Source: Maritimibacter sp.
GTDB taxonomy: Bacteria; Pseudomonadota; Alphaproteobacteria; Rhodobacterales; Rhodobacteraceae
Reading direction: 5' to 3'
Length of the DNA stretch: 64,000 nt
Assembly (NCBI GenBank): GCA_017792445.1
Contig: CP051232.1
Span: forward strand, 2,826,001-2,890,000
Position 1 is the first letter of the stretch. Every line of letters begins with the position of its first letter. Below the pieces are notes generated by a model that ran no database searches, had not been told where the DNA came from, and saw only the letters and a list, made by a program, of their open reading frames with translations. Positions 8,300 to 16,597 of the stretch are shown here, piece after piece. The position numbers and the translations under genes are program-made.

Positions 8300-8959
8300 A
8301 TGTCAAAGGGTGGCATGGCCAAGCAGCTTGACTACAACACGATGTGCGAGATCTTCCGGCGCTTCCACGAAACGGAGCCGGAGCCGAAAGGCGAGTTGGA
8401 TCACGTCAACGCCTATACTCTGGTGGTCGCCGTCGCGCTGTCGGCGCAGGCGACCGACGCGGGCGTGAACCGCGCCACGCGCGAGTTGTTCAAGATCGCC
8501 GATACGCCGGAGAAGATGCTGGCGCTGGGCGAGGAAGGCGTGATCGAGCATATCAAGACGATCGGCCTGTTTCGCAACAAGGCGAAGAACGTCATCAAGC
8601 TTAGCCGCATCCTTGTCGACCAGTACGGTGGCAAGGTGCCGTCATCCCGCGCCGCGCTGCAATCGCTGCCGGGGGTGGGGCGCAAGACCGCGAACGTGGT
8701 GCTGAACATGTGGTGGGGCCACCCGGCGCAGGCCGTGGACACCCACATCTTCCGCGTCGGCAACCGCACCGGCATCGCGCCGGGCAAGGATGTCGACGCC
8801 GTCGAGCGCGCCATTGAGGACAACGTCCCCGCCGAATACCAGCGCCATGCGCATCACTGGCTGATCCTGCACGGCCGCTACATCTGCACCGCCCGCAAAC
8901 CCAAGTGCGGCGTGTGCCCCATCGAAGACCTATGTTCCTACGAGGAGAAGACCATATGA
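8300..8959 (+). CDS. nth: Endonuclease III
   Basis: A 219-aa base-excision DNA glycosylase/AP lyase for oxidised pyrimidines. The helix-hairpin-helix LPGVGRKTANVVL holds catalytic Lys129, Asp147 follows in VDTHIFR, and the C-terminal [4Fe-4S] loop has Cys196, 203, 206 and 212 with the canonical 6-2-5 spacing. The frame is open upstream to 8255. I choose ATG 8300 because GGAG lies 8 bp upstream and family length fits. The stop overlaps the start of the kinase gene (ATGA). Confidence 0.96.
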   Translation: MSKGGMAKQLDYNTMCEIFRRFHETEPEPKGELDHVNAYTLVVAVALSAQATDAGVNRATRELFKIADTPEKMLALGEEGVIEHIKTIGLFRNKAKNVIKLSRILVDQYGGKVPSSRAALQSLPGVGRKTANVVLNMWWGHPAQAVDTHIFRVGNRTGIAPGKDVDAVERAIEDNVPAEYQRHAHHWLILHGRYICTARKPKCGVCPIEDLCSYEEKTI

Positions 8960-9945
8960 CGAAATCCTACGAGGTCGTCGGCATCGGCAACGCCATCGTC
9001 GACGTGCTGGCGCAGGCGGACGACAGCTTTCTGGACCTGATGGGAATCCAGAAGGGCATCATGCAACTGGTGGAACAGGAACGCGGTCAGCTTCTGTACG
9101 GCGCGATGAAGGAACGGGTGCAGGCTCCCGGCGGTTCGGTGGCGAACACGCTGGCGGGGCTGGGCAACCTTGGGCTCAAGACCGCGTTCATCGGGCGGGT
9201 GCACGACGATGCGCTGGGCCGGTTCTATGCCGACGCGATGCAGAAGGACGGCACCGACTTCGTGAACCCGCCGGTGCCCGAAGGCGAGCTTCCGACCTCG
9301 CGGTCGATGATCTTCGTGTCGCCGGATGGCGAGCGGTCGATGAACACCTACCTCGGCATCTCGTCCGAGCTGGGCCCGGACGACGTATCGGAAGAGGTCG
9401 CGGGGGCCGCGAAGCTGCTGTTCCTGGAGGGATATCTTTACGACAAGCCGAAGGGCAAGGAAGCCTTCGAGCGCGCCGCCAAGCTGTGCCGCGACGCGGG
9501 CGGGCAGGCGGGCATCGCGCTGTCGGACCCGTTCTGCGTCGACCGTCACCGCGCCGACTTCCGGCGTCTGGTGAAAGAGCTCGACTTCGTCATCGGCAAC
9601 GAGCAGGAATGGACCTCGCTATACGAAACCGACGACCTTGGCACCGCGCTGGAACAGGCCGCCGCCGAGTCCGGGCTGATCGTCTGCACCCGGTCCGGCA
9701 AGGACGTGGTTCTGGTGAAGGGCGACGAGGAAGCCGTGGTGCCGGTCGATTTCGTGACGCCGGTGGATGCGACCGGAGCTGGCGACCAGTTCGCCGCCGG
9801 GTTCCTTTACGGCTATGTCACCGGCGCCGATCTTGCGACCTGCGGCAAGATGGGCTGCGTCGCCGCGAAAGAGGTGATCGGCCACATGGGCCCGCGCCCC
9901 GAGGCCGACATGAAGGCGCTGTTCAAGGCCGAGGGCCTGATCTGA
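8956..9945 (+). CDS. Adenosine kinase (PfkB family)
   Basis: A 329-aa ribokinase-family sugar/nucleoside kinase. It opens with VVGIGNAIVDVLAQ, has the N-terminal glycine motif (PGGSVANTLAGLGNLG) and the C-terminal PfkB signature DATGAGDQFAAGFLYG with the catalytic Asp. The sequence is of the type annotated as adenosine kinase in alphaproteobacteria. The start ATG overlaps the nth stop, with GAGGAGAAG as Shine-Dalgarno inside nth, so the two are co-translated. Confidence 0.88.
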   Translation: MTKSYEVVGIGNAIVDVLAQADDSFLDLMGIQKGIMQLVEQERGQLLYGAMKERVQAPGGSVANTLAGLGNLGLKTAFIGRVHDDALGRFYADAMQKDGTDFVNPPVPEGELPTSRSMIFVSPDGERSMNTYLGISSELGPDDVSEEVAGAAKLLFLEGYLYDKPKGKEAFERAAKLCRDAGGQAGIALSDPFCVDRHRADFRRLVKELDFVIGNEQEWTSLYETDDLGTALEQAAAESGLIVCTRSGKDVVLVKGDEEAVVPVDFVTPVDATGAGDQFAAGFLYGYVTGADLATCGKMGCVAAKEVIGHMGPRPEADMKALFKAEGLI

Positions 9946-9971
9946 TACCGATCTGATCTGTCGCGCGGCTC

Positions 9972-11093
9972 TCAGAAGGCCGCGCGATAGATCGCCTCGA
10001 CATCGTCCACGCTCATATCGCGCGGGTTGTTGTCCATCAGGCGCCGGATGCCGTGCGCCTCTTCCGCCCAGGGCCGCAGATCGTTCGCCGTGACGCCGTG
10101 TGCGCGCAGCGCCATGTCGATGCCAAGGTCGCGGCAGAAGCCCGTGGCGCTGTCCAGCACCTCGGCCGGGTCGGCAGAGGCGGGCAGGCCAAGCGCCTGC
10201 AGCACCTCGGCGGTCTTTTCCGGCGCCGAGGGCGCGTTGAACGCCAGAACATGCGGGAAGATCAGTGCGTTGGAAATCCCGTGCGGCAGGTTGGCGTGGC
10301 TGCCCAGCGGATAGGCCAGCGCGTGCCCGGCGGCGGTGTTGACGGGGCCAAGGCACAGCCCGCCGTAGAAAGACGCCATCAGCATGCCCGCCCGCGCCTC
10401 GGCGTCGTCGCCGTTCTCGACCGCGCGTTTCAGGAACTTGCCCGCAAGCGTCATCCCCATCCGGGCATAGCCGTCGATCAGCGGATGGGCGTTCACGTTG
10501 GTGAAGGCCTCGACGCAATGCGCCAGCGCGTCGACGCCGGTCGCGGCGGTGACGGCGGCGGGGACGGTCATCGTCAGGTCGGGGTCCAGCACGGCGATGT
10601 CGGCGACCATCAGCGGGCTTTCGACGGCGGTCTTGGCGTTCGTCTCGGAGTTCGTCACCAGCGCGCGGATGCCGCCTTCGGACCCGGTGCCGGCGGTGGT
10701 GGCGACCTGCGCGAGGTCGGAACATTTGTTCGCGACCTTGTTCGGCCCCGCCACGTCGGCCAGCCTCTGCTCGCCGTCCCACAGGACCGCCACCAGCTTG
10801 GCCACGTCCATCACCGAGCCGCCACCCAGTCCGACGACAAGGTCCGGCTTGTGGGCGCGGGCGGCGCCCAGCGCGGCGGTCAGGTCGGTGTCCTTCGGCT
10901 CGGGCGCGACGTCGGTGAAGATGGCGACGTCGCCGGACAGGCCGAGCCTGTCGACCATCGGCGCGGTGACGGGCTGGGCCACGACGAAGACGCGCGTGTA
11001 GGGTTTCGCCCAGTCGCCAAGGCGCTCGGCGGCGCCCTTGCCGATCTCGATCCGCTTGGGCAGGTGCAGGGTGATCGCGCGGGAAATGTCCAT
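9972..11093 (-). CDS. Iron-containing alcohol dehydrogenase (type III)
   Basis: A 373-aa NAD(P)-dependent, metal-dependent dehydrogenase. The nucleotide site GLGGGSVMDVAKL, the TTAGTGSE motif, and metal ligands around DALAHCVEA (His) and GHALAYPLG...LPHG (His) are visible. Start ATG 11093 follows GAGGGAGGAATAC. It is the last gene of a leftward operon with dapA-, pdxA- and sialidase-like genes, separated from dapA by a strong palindromic region. The substrate is unknown; family members act on primary alcohols, hydroxy acids and phosphonoacetaldehyde-like aldehydes. Confidence 0.88.
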   Translation of the reverse strand: MDISRAITLHLPKRIEIGKGAAERLGDWAKPYTRVFVVAQPVTAPMVDRLGLSGDVAIFTDVAPEPKDTDLTAALGAARAHKPDLVVGLGGGSVMDVAKLVAVLWDGEQRLADVAGPNKVANKCSDLAQVATTAGTGSEGGIRALVTNSETNAKTAVESPLMVADIAVLDPDLTMTVPAAVTAATGVDALAHCVEAFTNVNAHPLIDGYARMGMTLAGKFLKRAVENGDDAEARAGMLMASFYGGLCLGPVNTAAGHALAYPLGSHANLPHGISNALIFPHVLAFNAPSAPEKTAEVLQALGLPASADPAEVLDSATGFCRDLGIDMALRAHGVTANDLRPWAEEAHGIRRLMDNNPRDMSVDDVEAIYRAAF

Positions 11094-11150
11094 GTATTCC
11101 TCCCTCTGGCGGGTTCTCTTGTTCAGTGCGGCGCTTTGTTCAAAGCGTCC

Positions 11151-11230
11151 GCCCGGCGGCAACGCCGGGCAGCGCCGACCCGCCCCCACGGGGCGGCGCT
11201 TGTGCGCCACCCCTCGGGTCGGCGCTGCCC
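11151..11230. repeat. Compound palindromic element between dapA-like and adh genes
   Basis: GCCCGGCG-GCAA-CGCCGGGC (11151-11170) is a perfect 8-bp hairpin with a GNRA-type loop. It abuts and overlaps a long inverted repeat whose 16-bp arms (11167-11182 and 11215-11230, GGGCAGCGCCGACCCG and its complement) are perfect and which contains a further CCGCCCC/GGGGCGG hairpin. It is not protein-coding. It may be a dispersed intergenic element acting as an attenuator within the operon. Confidence 0.65.
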
Positions 11231-11249
11231 TTGTCTCTTCCCTCGGGGG

Positions 11250-12155
11250 TCAGCCCCCCAGCTTCTCCATCTCGGCCCAGACGGTGTCGCGCTCGGCCTC
11301 GGTTACCTCGACCAGCGGCGGCAGCACCCGCATCCAGCCGTTGTCGCCGCGCGCGCGGGCGACCATCGCCTTCACGGTGGGCAACTGGACATAGCTGTTC
11401 GACAGCGTCCGCCATTCGTTGATCCGGTCCTGCGCCGCCTCGACCTCGGCCTCGCGGCCCGGCTTGTCCCACGTCTCCCACACCACCCGCAGCGCATCGG
11501 CGCGCAGGTTGGACGTGGCGGTGATGCAGCCCGCTCCGCCGACGCGCAAAAGCGGCAGCATCATCGGATCGGCCCCGGCCAGAACACCCAGCTTGGGGAA
11601 TCGTTCACACATCGCCTTCATGTTCTCGAGATCGCCGGACGAGTCCTTGATCCCCACGACAATGCCGGGGAAAGCGTCCATCAGCCGCTCGATCAGGTCG
11701 TGCGAGATCGGCACCTGCGTCACCTGCGGGATGTGGTAGAACACCATCCGCATCGCGTCATCGCCGACACCCTCGATCACGCGGGAATAGAAGCGGTACA
11801 GCCCCTCGTCGCTGACACCCTTGTAGTAATAGGGCGGCAGCAGCACGACACCCTTGGCGCCGGCCTTCACCGCATGGGCCGACAGCTCGATCGTTTCCGG
11901 GATGTTGGGCGTCGAGGTGCCGGGCAGCAACGTGCCGGGCTCCATCCCGCCGTCCACCAGCCCGTCCAGCAGCGCCATGCGGTCCTTGACCGAGAAGTTG
12001 TTCGCCTCGCCGGTCGTGCCCAGCATGGCGATGCCGTGACAGCCCTCTTCCATCAGCTTCTTGCAGTGGTCGATATACAGCGGCAGGTCGGGCCGGCCGT
12101 CGGCGTCGACAGGGGTGGCGGCGGCGCAGTGGACGCCCTGGATCGCGTGGTTCAA
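11250..12155 (-). CDS. Dihydrodipicolinate synthase (DapA)/N-acetylneuraminate lyase family protein
   Basis: A 301-aa class I aldolase-fold lyase. The Schiff-base lysine is in VVGIKDSSGD, the active-site tyrosine in MVFYHIP, and the TTGE motif (LGTTGEANNFS) is present. Start is TTG at 12155, supported by GGGAGGAAG six bases upstream. The catabolic setting argues against lysine biosynthesis. The family includes N-acetylneuraminate lyase, 2-keto-3-deoxygluconate aldolase, 4-hydroxy-2-oxoglutarate aldolase and L-2-keto-3-deoxyarabonate dehydratase, and I cannot choose among them by eye. Confidence 0.87.
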   Translation of the reverse strand: MNHAIQGVHCAAATPVDADGRPDLPLYIDHCKKLMEEGCHGIAMLGTTGEANNFSVKDRMALLDGLVDGGMEPGTLLPGTSTPNIPETIELSAHAVKAGAKGVVLLPPYYYKGVSDEGLYRFYSRVIEGVGDDAMRMVFYHIPQVTQVPISHDLIERLMDAFPGIVVGIKDSSGDLENMKAMCERFPKLGVLAGADPMMLPLLRVGGAGCITATSNLRADALRVVWETWDKPGREAEVEAAQDRINEWRTLSNSYVQLPTVKAMVARARGDNGWMRVLPPLVEVTEAERDTVWAEMEKLGG

Positions 12156-12183
12156 GTCTTCCTCCCTTTGGCCGCGTTCCGGG

Positions 12184-13119
12184 TCAGCGCCCGGCGGCCA
12201 GCTTTCGTGCGTATGCGATGGCGTGGACCATGTTCTCGTGGTTCGCGATGCCCTTGCCCGCGATGTCGAAGGCGGTGCCGTGATCGACCGAGGTGCGGTC
12301 GATGGGAAGGCCCAGCGTGACGTTCACCCCGGTGTCGAAGGCGACAAGCTTGACCGGGATGTGGCCCTGGTCGTGGTACTGCGCGACGATCAGGTCGAAG
12401 GCGCCGTTATAGGCGCGGTGGAACAGCGTGTCGGCCGAGATCGGGCCGTGCGCGTCGATGCCTTCCTCCTGCGCGGCCTTCACGGCGGGCACGACCTGCA
12501 CGTCGTCCTCGGTGCCGAACAGCCCGCCCTCGCCGCAATGCGGGTTGATCCCCGCAACGGCGATACGAGGCTTGTCGTAGCCGATGCGCTTGAGGTGCGC
12601 GTTGCCGATGCGGATCGTCTTCAGGATCTGTTCCGGTGTCGCGCGGTCGATGGCGTCCTTCAGCGAGACGTGGGTCGAGACGTGGATCACCTTCAGCTTG
12701 TCCGAGGCAAGGATCATCCACGCCTTCGGCTGGCCGGTCAGATGCGCCAGCATCCCGGTGTGACCGTCATAGTGATGCCCCGCCGCGTTCAGCGTCGCCT
12801 TGTTCAGCGGCGCGGTGACGATACAGCCGATCTCACCCGCTTCGGCCGCGCGCACCGCCGCCTCGACGAAGCGGAAGGCCGCGTCGCCCGCGCGGGAATC
12901 TTCGACGCCGAAGGGCAGGGGGGCGCCGTCCACGGGGATGTCGATCAGCACCGCGTCAAGGTCGACATGGGTGCCCACGGCCTTTTGCGCCGCTTCCAGC
13001 GTCACGCGGCAGCCGAAGATGCGGGTCTGCGCACGGTCCTCGGGGGACATGGCGTCCACCGCCTTCAGGGTGACTTCGGGTCCGACCCCTGCGGGGTCTC
13101 CCATGGTGATGCCGATCAT
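12184..13119 (-). CDS. PdxA-family 4-phospho-hydroxyacid dehydrogenase
   Basis: A 311-aa NAD-dependent, metal-dependent oxidative decarboxylase fold. It opens [16 protein letters not shown], and shows the metal-ligand segments [11 protein letters not shown] and [11 protein letters not shown], and the INPHCGEGG loop of PdxA. The family covers vitamin B6 biosynthesis (4-phosphohydroxy-L-threonine) and catabolic paralogs (PdxA2: D-threonate/D-erythronate 4-phosphate; TphB: terephthalate diol). The catabolic neighbours favour a paralog, but the DUF1537 kinase usual for PdxA2 is not here. I choose ATG 13119 because it overlaps the upstream stop as ATGA with GGAG ahead; ATG 13134 is an alternative. 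Confidence 0.87.
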   Translation of the reverse strand: MIGITMGDPAGVGPEVTLKAVDAMSPEDRAQTRIFGCRVTLEAAQKAVGTHVDLDAVLIDIPVDGAPLPFGVEDSRAGDAAFRFVEAAVRAAEAGEIGCIVTAPLNKATLNAAGHHYDGHTGMLAHLTGQPKAWMILASDKLKVIHVSTHVSLKDAIDRATPEQILKTIRIGNAHLKRIGYDKPRIAVAGINPHCGEGGLFGTEDDVQVVPAVKAAQEEGIDAHGPISADTLFHRAYNGAFDLIVAQYHDQGHIPVKLVAFDTGVNVTLGLPIDRTSVDHGTAFDIAGKGIANHENMVHAIAYARKLAAGR

Positions 13120-14261
13120 TGCCGCTCCAGCCATTCGGGGCTTAGCGCCACGTGCTTGATGGCGCGCCGGTGGTAGGTATAGGCGAGGTGCAGGGTGCCG
13201 TCCGTCGCCTGGATCAGCGAGGGGTAGGACATTTCCTTGTTGCTGCCGTCAACCGAGTTGTTGTGCAGGCAGGTGCCCGGGCCGTCCTCGACGGTGACAC
13301 GCACCGGGAAGGTCCGGCCCTCGTCCTTCGAGAAACACACTGTCATCGGCGCGCGCGGCACGCCCCATGTCGGGTTGCAACCGCCGGTCGCGTTGGGCCG
13401 GTCGTCGGCCTCGCCCAGTTCGTCGTACAGCGACTCGCGCCGCGCCTCGGGATGTTCGGCGGCGTTGGTCGGGTTGCAGGCCATGGCGATGCGGCCGTCC
13501 GCCATCCGGATCACCGAGATCGACGAGTTGTTGTTCGGCACGTCCGTGGGTTGCGGGACCGACCAGCTTTCGCCGTCGTCGGCGCTGTCGGTGCGATAGA
13601 CGAAATCCGCCTGCCTGCGGCGGAAGAAGGCGGCCCAGCGGGCGCCGCCCAGCGGCACCAGCGTCATGTGAACGCACCCGATCGAGCCCGGAACCTCGAC
13701 TTCGCGCCACGTCTCGCCCGCGTCGGCGCTGATCGCCAGCGCGGCGGTGTCGTGGCTGCCGGTCCATTTCTGGCCGGGGCGCGACACGCAACGGAACAGC
13801 GGCAGCAACCAGGCGCCGTCGGAGCGGACATGGACGGGGCCGCGAATGAAGGTGCCGGCGGGCAGGGGCAGGTCGCGGGGCGTTTCGCCAAGGTTGCGCA
13901 TCCGGACGACGCAGGCGTCCTGATTGCCGCCGGGCTGCGCCGTGTGCAGCAGAAGGCGGCGACCGTCGGGCGCGTCGAACTCGACCGGGTTCTGTTCCGA
14001 CCGCTCGGCGTCGTCCGTCACCCGGTTCGCGTTGCGCCACCCTTCGGGCGCAAGCGTGCTGCGGTAGATCGAGATGTCGGACTTGCCTTCCAAAGAGCCG
14101 CCGAACCACAGGCAATGCAGCCCGTCCGCCGCTTCCGACAGAAAGGCTGCGTGGTTCTGGATGCAGGGGCTGGGCAGCAGCGCCTCGTGACGGCCGGGGG
14201 CCGTCTCGGTCTGGGTGCCATCCATGCCGTCCGCGATCTCTTCGGGTGTCGCAAGCGCCAT
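13116..14261 (-). CDS. Sialidase-like BNR-repeat protein (exo-alpha-sialidase family), cytoplasmic
   Basis: A 381-aa six-bladed beta-propeller-type protein. Asp-box-like repeats are visible ([25 protein letters not shown]), with an early [16 protein letters not shown] segment and a late [21 protein letters not shown] typical of the BNR_2 family. No signal peptide is seen, so it should act in the cytosol on an imported compound. Real sialidase activity is not implied; many members are uncharacterised glycoside hydrolases or lyases. It is the first gene of the leftward operon, and its TGA overlaps the pdxA start. Confidence 0.82.
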   Translation of the reverse strand: MALATPEEIADGMDGTQTETAPGRHEALLPSPCIQNHAAFLSEAADGLHCLWFGGSLEGKSDISIYRSTLAPEGWRNANRVTDDAERSEQNPVEFDAPDGRRLLLHTAQPGGNQDACVVRMRNLGETPRDLPLPAGTFIRGPVHVRSDGAWLLPLFRCVSRPGQKWTGSHDTAALAISADAGETWREVEVPGSIGCVHMTLVPLGGARWAAFFRRRQADFVYRTDSADDGESWSVPQPTDVPNNNSSISVIRMADGRIAMACNPTNAAEHPEARRESLYDELGEADDRPNATGGCNPTWGVPRAPMTVCFSKDEGRTFPVRVTVEDGPGTCLHNNSVDGSNKEMSYPSLIQATDGTLHLAYTYHRRAIKHVALSPEWLERQ

Positions 14262-14538
14262 CGAATCGTCTTTCCGTCTCGGTCTGCGGGTCCTGTCCGC
14301 GGCACGGATGTTTCGGGTTGTCACCCAAAGTTGTCAAGTTGAAAAAGAGAATGGAAAACTCTCTCGAAACGCTTTGAGCGAGAATTGGCATTGAATATAA
14401 ACGATAAAAATTGAAGTCGCGCTTCCGAATTGCCGATCCGGAAATATGTGATTGACAAGTGAGGGGCTGTTGGGGGACGTTTCGGCCCGAGGAGGCCGCC
14501 GGGGAGATCGCGCGGTTTCGGGGAGAAGATGGACCATC
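14262..14538. promoter_or_regulatory. AT-rich divergent promoter region
   Basis: 277 bp between the sialidase-like operon (left) and the DMT transporter (right). The central part (about 14335-14460) is markedly AT-rich against the GC-rich background and contains several TTGACA-like boxes and a partial inverted repeat TCTCG...CGAGA around 14372-14393. It probably holds both promoters and an operator; no exact site can be assigned. Confidence 0.45.
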
Positions 14539-15429
14539 ATGGCGTCGAACAACCAGCCGGGTCATCCGGACAAAGCGCAGATGCTTGGCGTCGCCCTGAT
14601 GGTGGGTGTCGCGGTGCTAAGCGCGATGGACGCGGTGTTAGTGAGGCAGCTGTCATCGGGGGTGCATCCCTTCGTGATGGGCTTCACGCGCGCGCTGTTC
14701 GGGCTTTTGGTGTTCCTGCCCTTCATCCTGTCGCGGCCGGGCGTGATGCGGTCGAACTACCGCCTGCTTCACATTCTGCGCGCGGCGCTGAAACTGGCGT
14801 CTCTGATCGCGTTTTTCTTCGCCTTCGCGCTGTCGCCGCTGGCGGATGTGACCGCGATCATGTTCGCCGCGCCGATCTTCGTGACCATCGGGGCGTGGGT
14901 GTTCCTTTCGGAAAGCCCGCGCGCGATCCGGGTGATCGCGGTGCTGGTGGGCTTCGTCGGCGTCCTGATGGTGCTGCGGCCCGGGCAGGGCGCGGTGTCG
15001 CCGGGGCTGATCTTCGCGCTCGCGGGCGCATTGCTGACTGCGGTGATCCAGCTGTTGCTGAAGCCGATGTCGGGACGGGATTCGACCGAGACGCTGGTGG
15101 CGTGGAACCTGATCGCAACGGTGCCGATCGCGGCGGTTCCGGCGGTCATCGTGTGGTCGACGCCAACGCCGGGGGAATGGGCGCTGCTGGCGCTGCAAGG
15201 CGCGCTGGGCGCGCTGAACATGGGCATGCTGACGCGGGCGTTCTCGCTGGCCGAGGCGTCGCTGCTGGTGCCGATCGACTTCCTGCGGCTGCCGCTGGTG
15301 GCGGCGCTGGGCTACCTGCTGTTCGCGCAGGAAGTGCCGCTGACCACGTGGATCGGCGGAACGGTGATCTTCGGCGCGACGCTTCTGATGGCCCGCAGCG
15401 CCCGGTCGCGGAAGGATCGCGAGATATGA
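14539..15429 (+). CDS. DMT-superfamily transporter (EamA family)
   Basis: A 296-aa membrane protein with about ten hydrophobic helices in two EamA repeats (for example GVALMVGVAVLSAMDAVLV and GLIFALAGALLTAVIQLLL), the drug/metabolite exporter fold. The ATG at 14539 follows GGGGAGAAG. Its divergent arrangement with the sialidase-pdxA-dapA-adh operon suggests export or import of a related metabolite. Substrate unknown. Confidence 0.9.
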   Translation: MASNNQPGHPDKAQMLGVALMVGVAVLSAMDAVLVRQLSSGVHPFVMGFTRALFGLLVFLPFILSRPGVMRSNYRLLHILRAALKLASLIAFFFAFALSPLADVTAIMFAAPIFVTIGAWVFLSESPRAIRVIAVLVGFVGVLMVLRPGQGAVSPGLIFALAGALLTAVIQLLLKPMSGRDSTETLVAWNLIATVPIAAVPAVIVWSTPTPGEWALLALQGALGALNMGMLTRAFSLAEASLLVPIDFLRLPLVAALGYLLFAQEVPLTTWIGGTVIFGATLLMARSARSRKDREI

Positions 15430-15460
15430 TCCGGGGGCGGGATTTTCTGGATAATCCCGA

Positions 15461-15489
15461 GCCGCACGATCTTTCTCAAGATCGTGTGG
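15461..15489. terminator. Stem-loop between convergent eamA and lysR genes
   Basis: CACGATCTT-TCTC-AAGATCGTG is a perfect 9-bp hairpin, extended by GCC/GGC beyond one mismatch. It sits between convergent genes without a long T-run. Confidence 0.6.
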
Positions 15490-15503
15490 CGCGACCGGTG
15501 AGG

Positions 15504-16415
15504 TCAGTCGTTATAGGGGGCCAGCGCCTCGACGATCAGTTCGCGCATGCGTTCCTGAAGCACGGTGCGTTCCCCGGCGCGGTAGACAAGGTACATGTCG
15601 GACCGGAACTGCCGCGGCAGGTCGAGGTCGACATAGCGCACGTTGTCCATCCGCAGCACGCGGGACGAGGCGGGGACCAGCGCCAACCCGATGCCGCAGT
15701 TGACCATCGCCAGCACGGTGTGGGTCTGGCTGACTTCCTGCACGGTGCGGGGCGAGATGCCGTAAGACCCGAACAGCGCCTGATGCGTTTCGCGCACGAA
15801 GCCGCCCCTCTCGGTCGAGTATCCGACGAAGGGCGCGCCGTTCAGGTCTTTGATCGTCGGCTCGGGCTTGTCGGCCAGCGGATGATTGCGCGGGATTGCC
15901 AGCATGAAAGGTTCGCTGACGACGCGCTCGCGGGCGATCTCGGAACGGGTGTGTTCCATCCGGGTCAGGCCAAGGTCCAGCCGGCCCGACCGCTGCGCCT
16001 CGACGATCTCGTAGCTCATCATCTCGGTCGGATCGAGCGTCACGCCGGGAAACCGCGCCGAGGCCATCGTCACGATGCGCGGCACGAATTCCAGCGCCGC
16101 GGACGGCACGAACCCCAGCGCGATGCTACCGTAGTCGCCGCGCTGCGCCTGCCGCGCCTTGAGGATCGCGTGCTCGGACCGTTGCAGCAGGTCGGTGGCC
16201 GAATCGTAGAAGCTTTCCCCGGCGGGTGTCAGGCTCACCCGACGGTTGGTCCGCTCCAGAAGCTGAAGGCCAAGCCCATGCTCCAGCAATCGGATCTGCC
16301 GCGACAGCGGCGGCTGGGTCATGTGCAGACGTTCCGCCGCGCGGCGGAAGTTCAGCTCTTCCGCGACCGCAACGAAGCAGCGCAGCTGCGAGAATTCGTA
16401 CTTTCCGCCTGCCAT
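15504..16415 (-). CDS. LysR-family transcriptional regulator
   Basis: A 303-aa LTTR. The N-terminal winged helix is clear (LRCFVAVAEELNFRRAAERLHMTQPPLSRQIRLLEHGLGLQLLERTNRRVSLTPAG in outline, residues 8-65), followed by a two-lobe co-inducer domain starting near residue 95 (GSIALGFVPSAALEFVP). The pattern is of the BenM/CatM-like type that senses small carboxylates. It is divergent from the ABC transporter/dehydrogenase operon and likely controls it, probably through the palindrome at 16452-16468. Confidence 0.93.
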   Translation of the reverse strand: MAGGKYEFSQLRCFVAVAEELNFRRAAERLHMTQPPLSRQIRLLEHGLGLQLLERTNRRVSLTPAGESFYDSATDLLQRSEHAILKARQAQRGDYGSIALGFVPSAALEFVPRIVTMASARFPGVTLDPTEMMSYEIVEAQRSGRLDLGLTRMEHTRSEIARERVVSEPFMLAIPRNHPLADKPEPTIKDLNGAPFVGYSTERGGFVRETHQALFGSYGISPRTVQEVSQTHTVLAMVNCGIGLALVPASSRVLRMDNVRYVDLDLPRQFRSDMYLVYRAGERTVLQERMRELIVEALAPYND

Positions 16416-16451
16416 CCGATGTCCTTCCGCAGAGGATGCCGGCGAAAGAGT

Positions 16452-16468
16452 GATCCAATTTTTGGATC
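16452..16468. promoter_or_regulatory. Putative LysR operator
   Basis: GATCCAA-TTT-TTGGATC is a perfect palindrome with 7-bp arms and includes a T-N11-A core, the LTTR signature. It lies 37 bp upstream of the lysR start and about 130 bp before the binding-protein gene. A weaker half-repeat (TCCATCATTGGA) follows at about 16476-16488, as in activation-site arrangements. Confidence 0.6.
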
Positions 16469-16597
16469 AATTCAATCCATCATTGGAATGTACAAGGGAC
16501 GGAGCGCCCGTACACTCCAGATTGCTTCCGCCACAACGGAAGCTCTGCCGGCGCGGGAGGGTTTGCCGGCAAGACTGACACCTAGGGAGGTATCACA

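Noticed and set aside
10053-12320. A 755-codon plus-strand frame opposite the adh and dapA-like genes
   Set aside because: Composition typical of antisense frames in GC-rich DNA (HRVGG-type repeats), no motif, and it crosses two real genes and a palindromic spacer.
13116-14261. Complete sialic acid catabolism locus
   Set aside because: Only a sialidase-like and a lyase-family gene are present; NanK, NanE, NagA and NagB are absent from the window and the BNR protein is not secreted.
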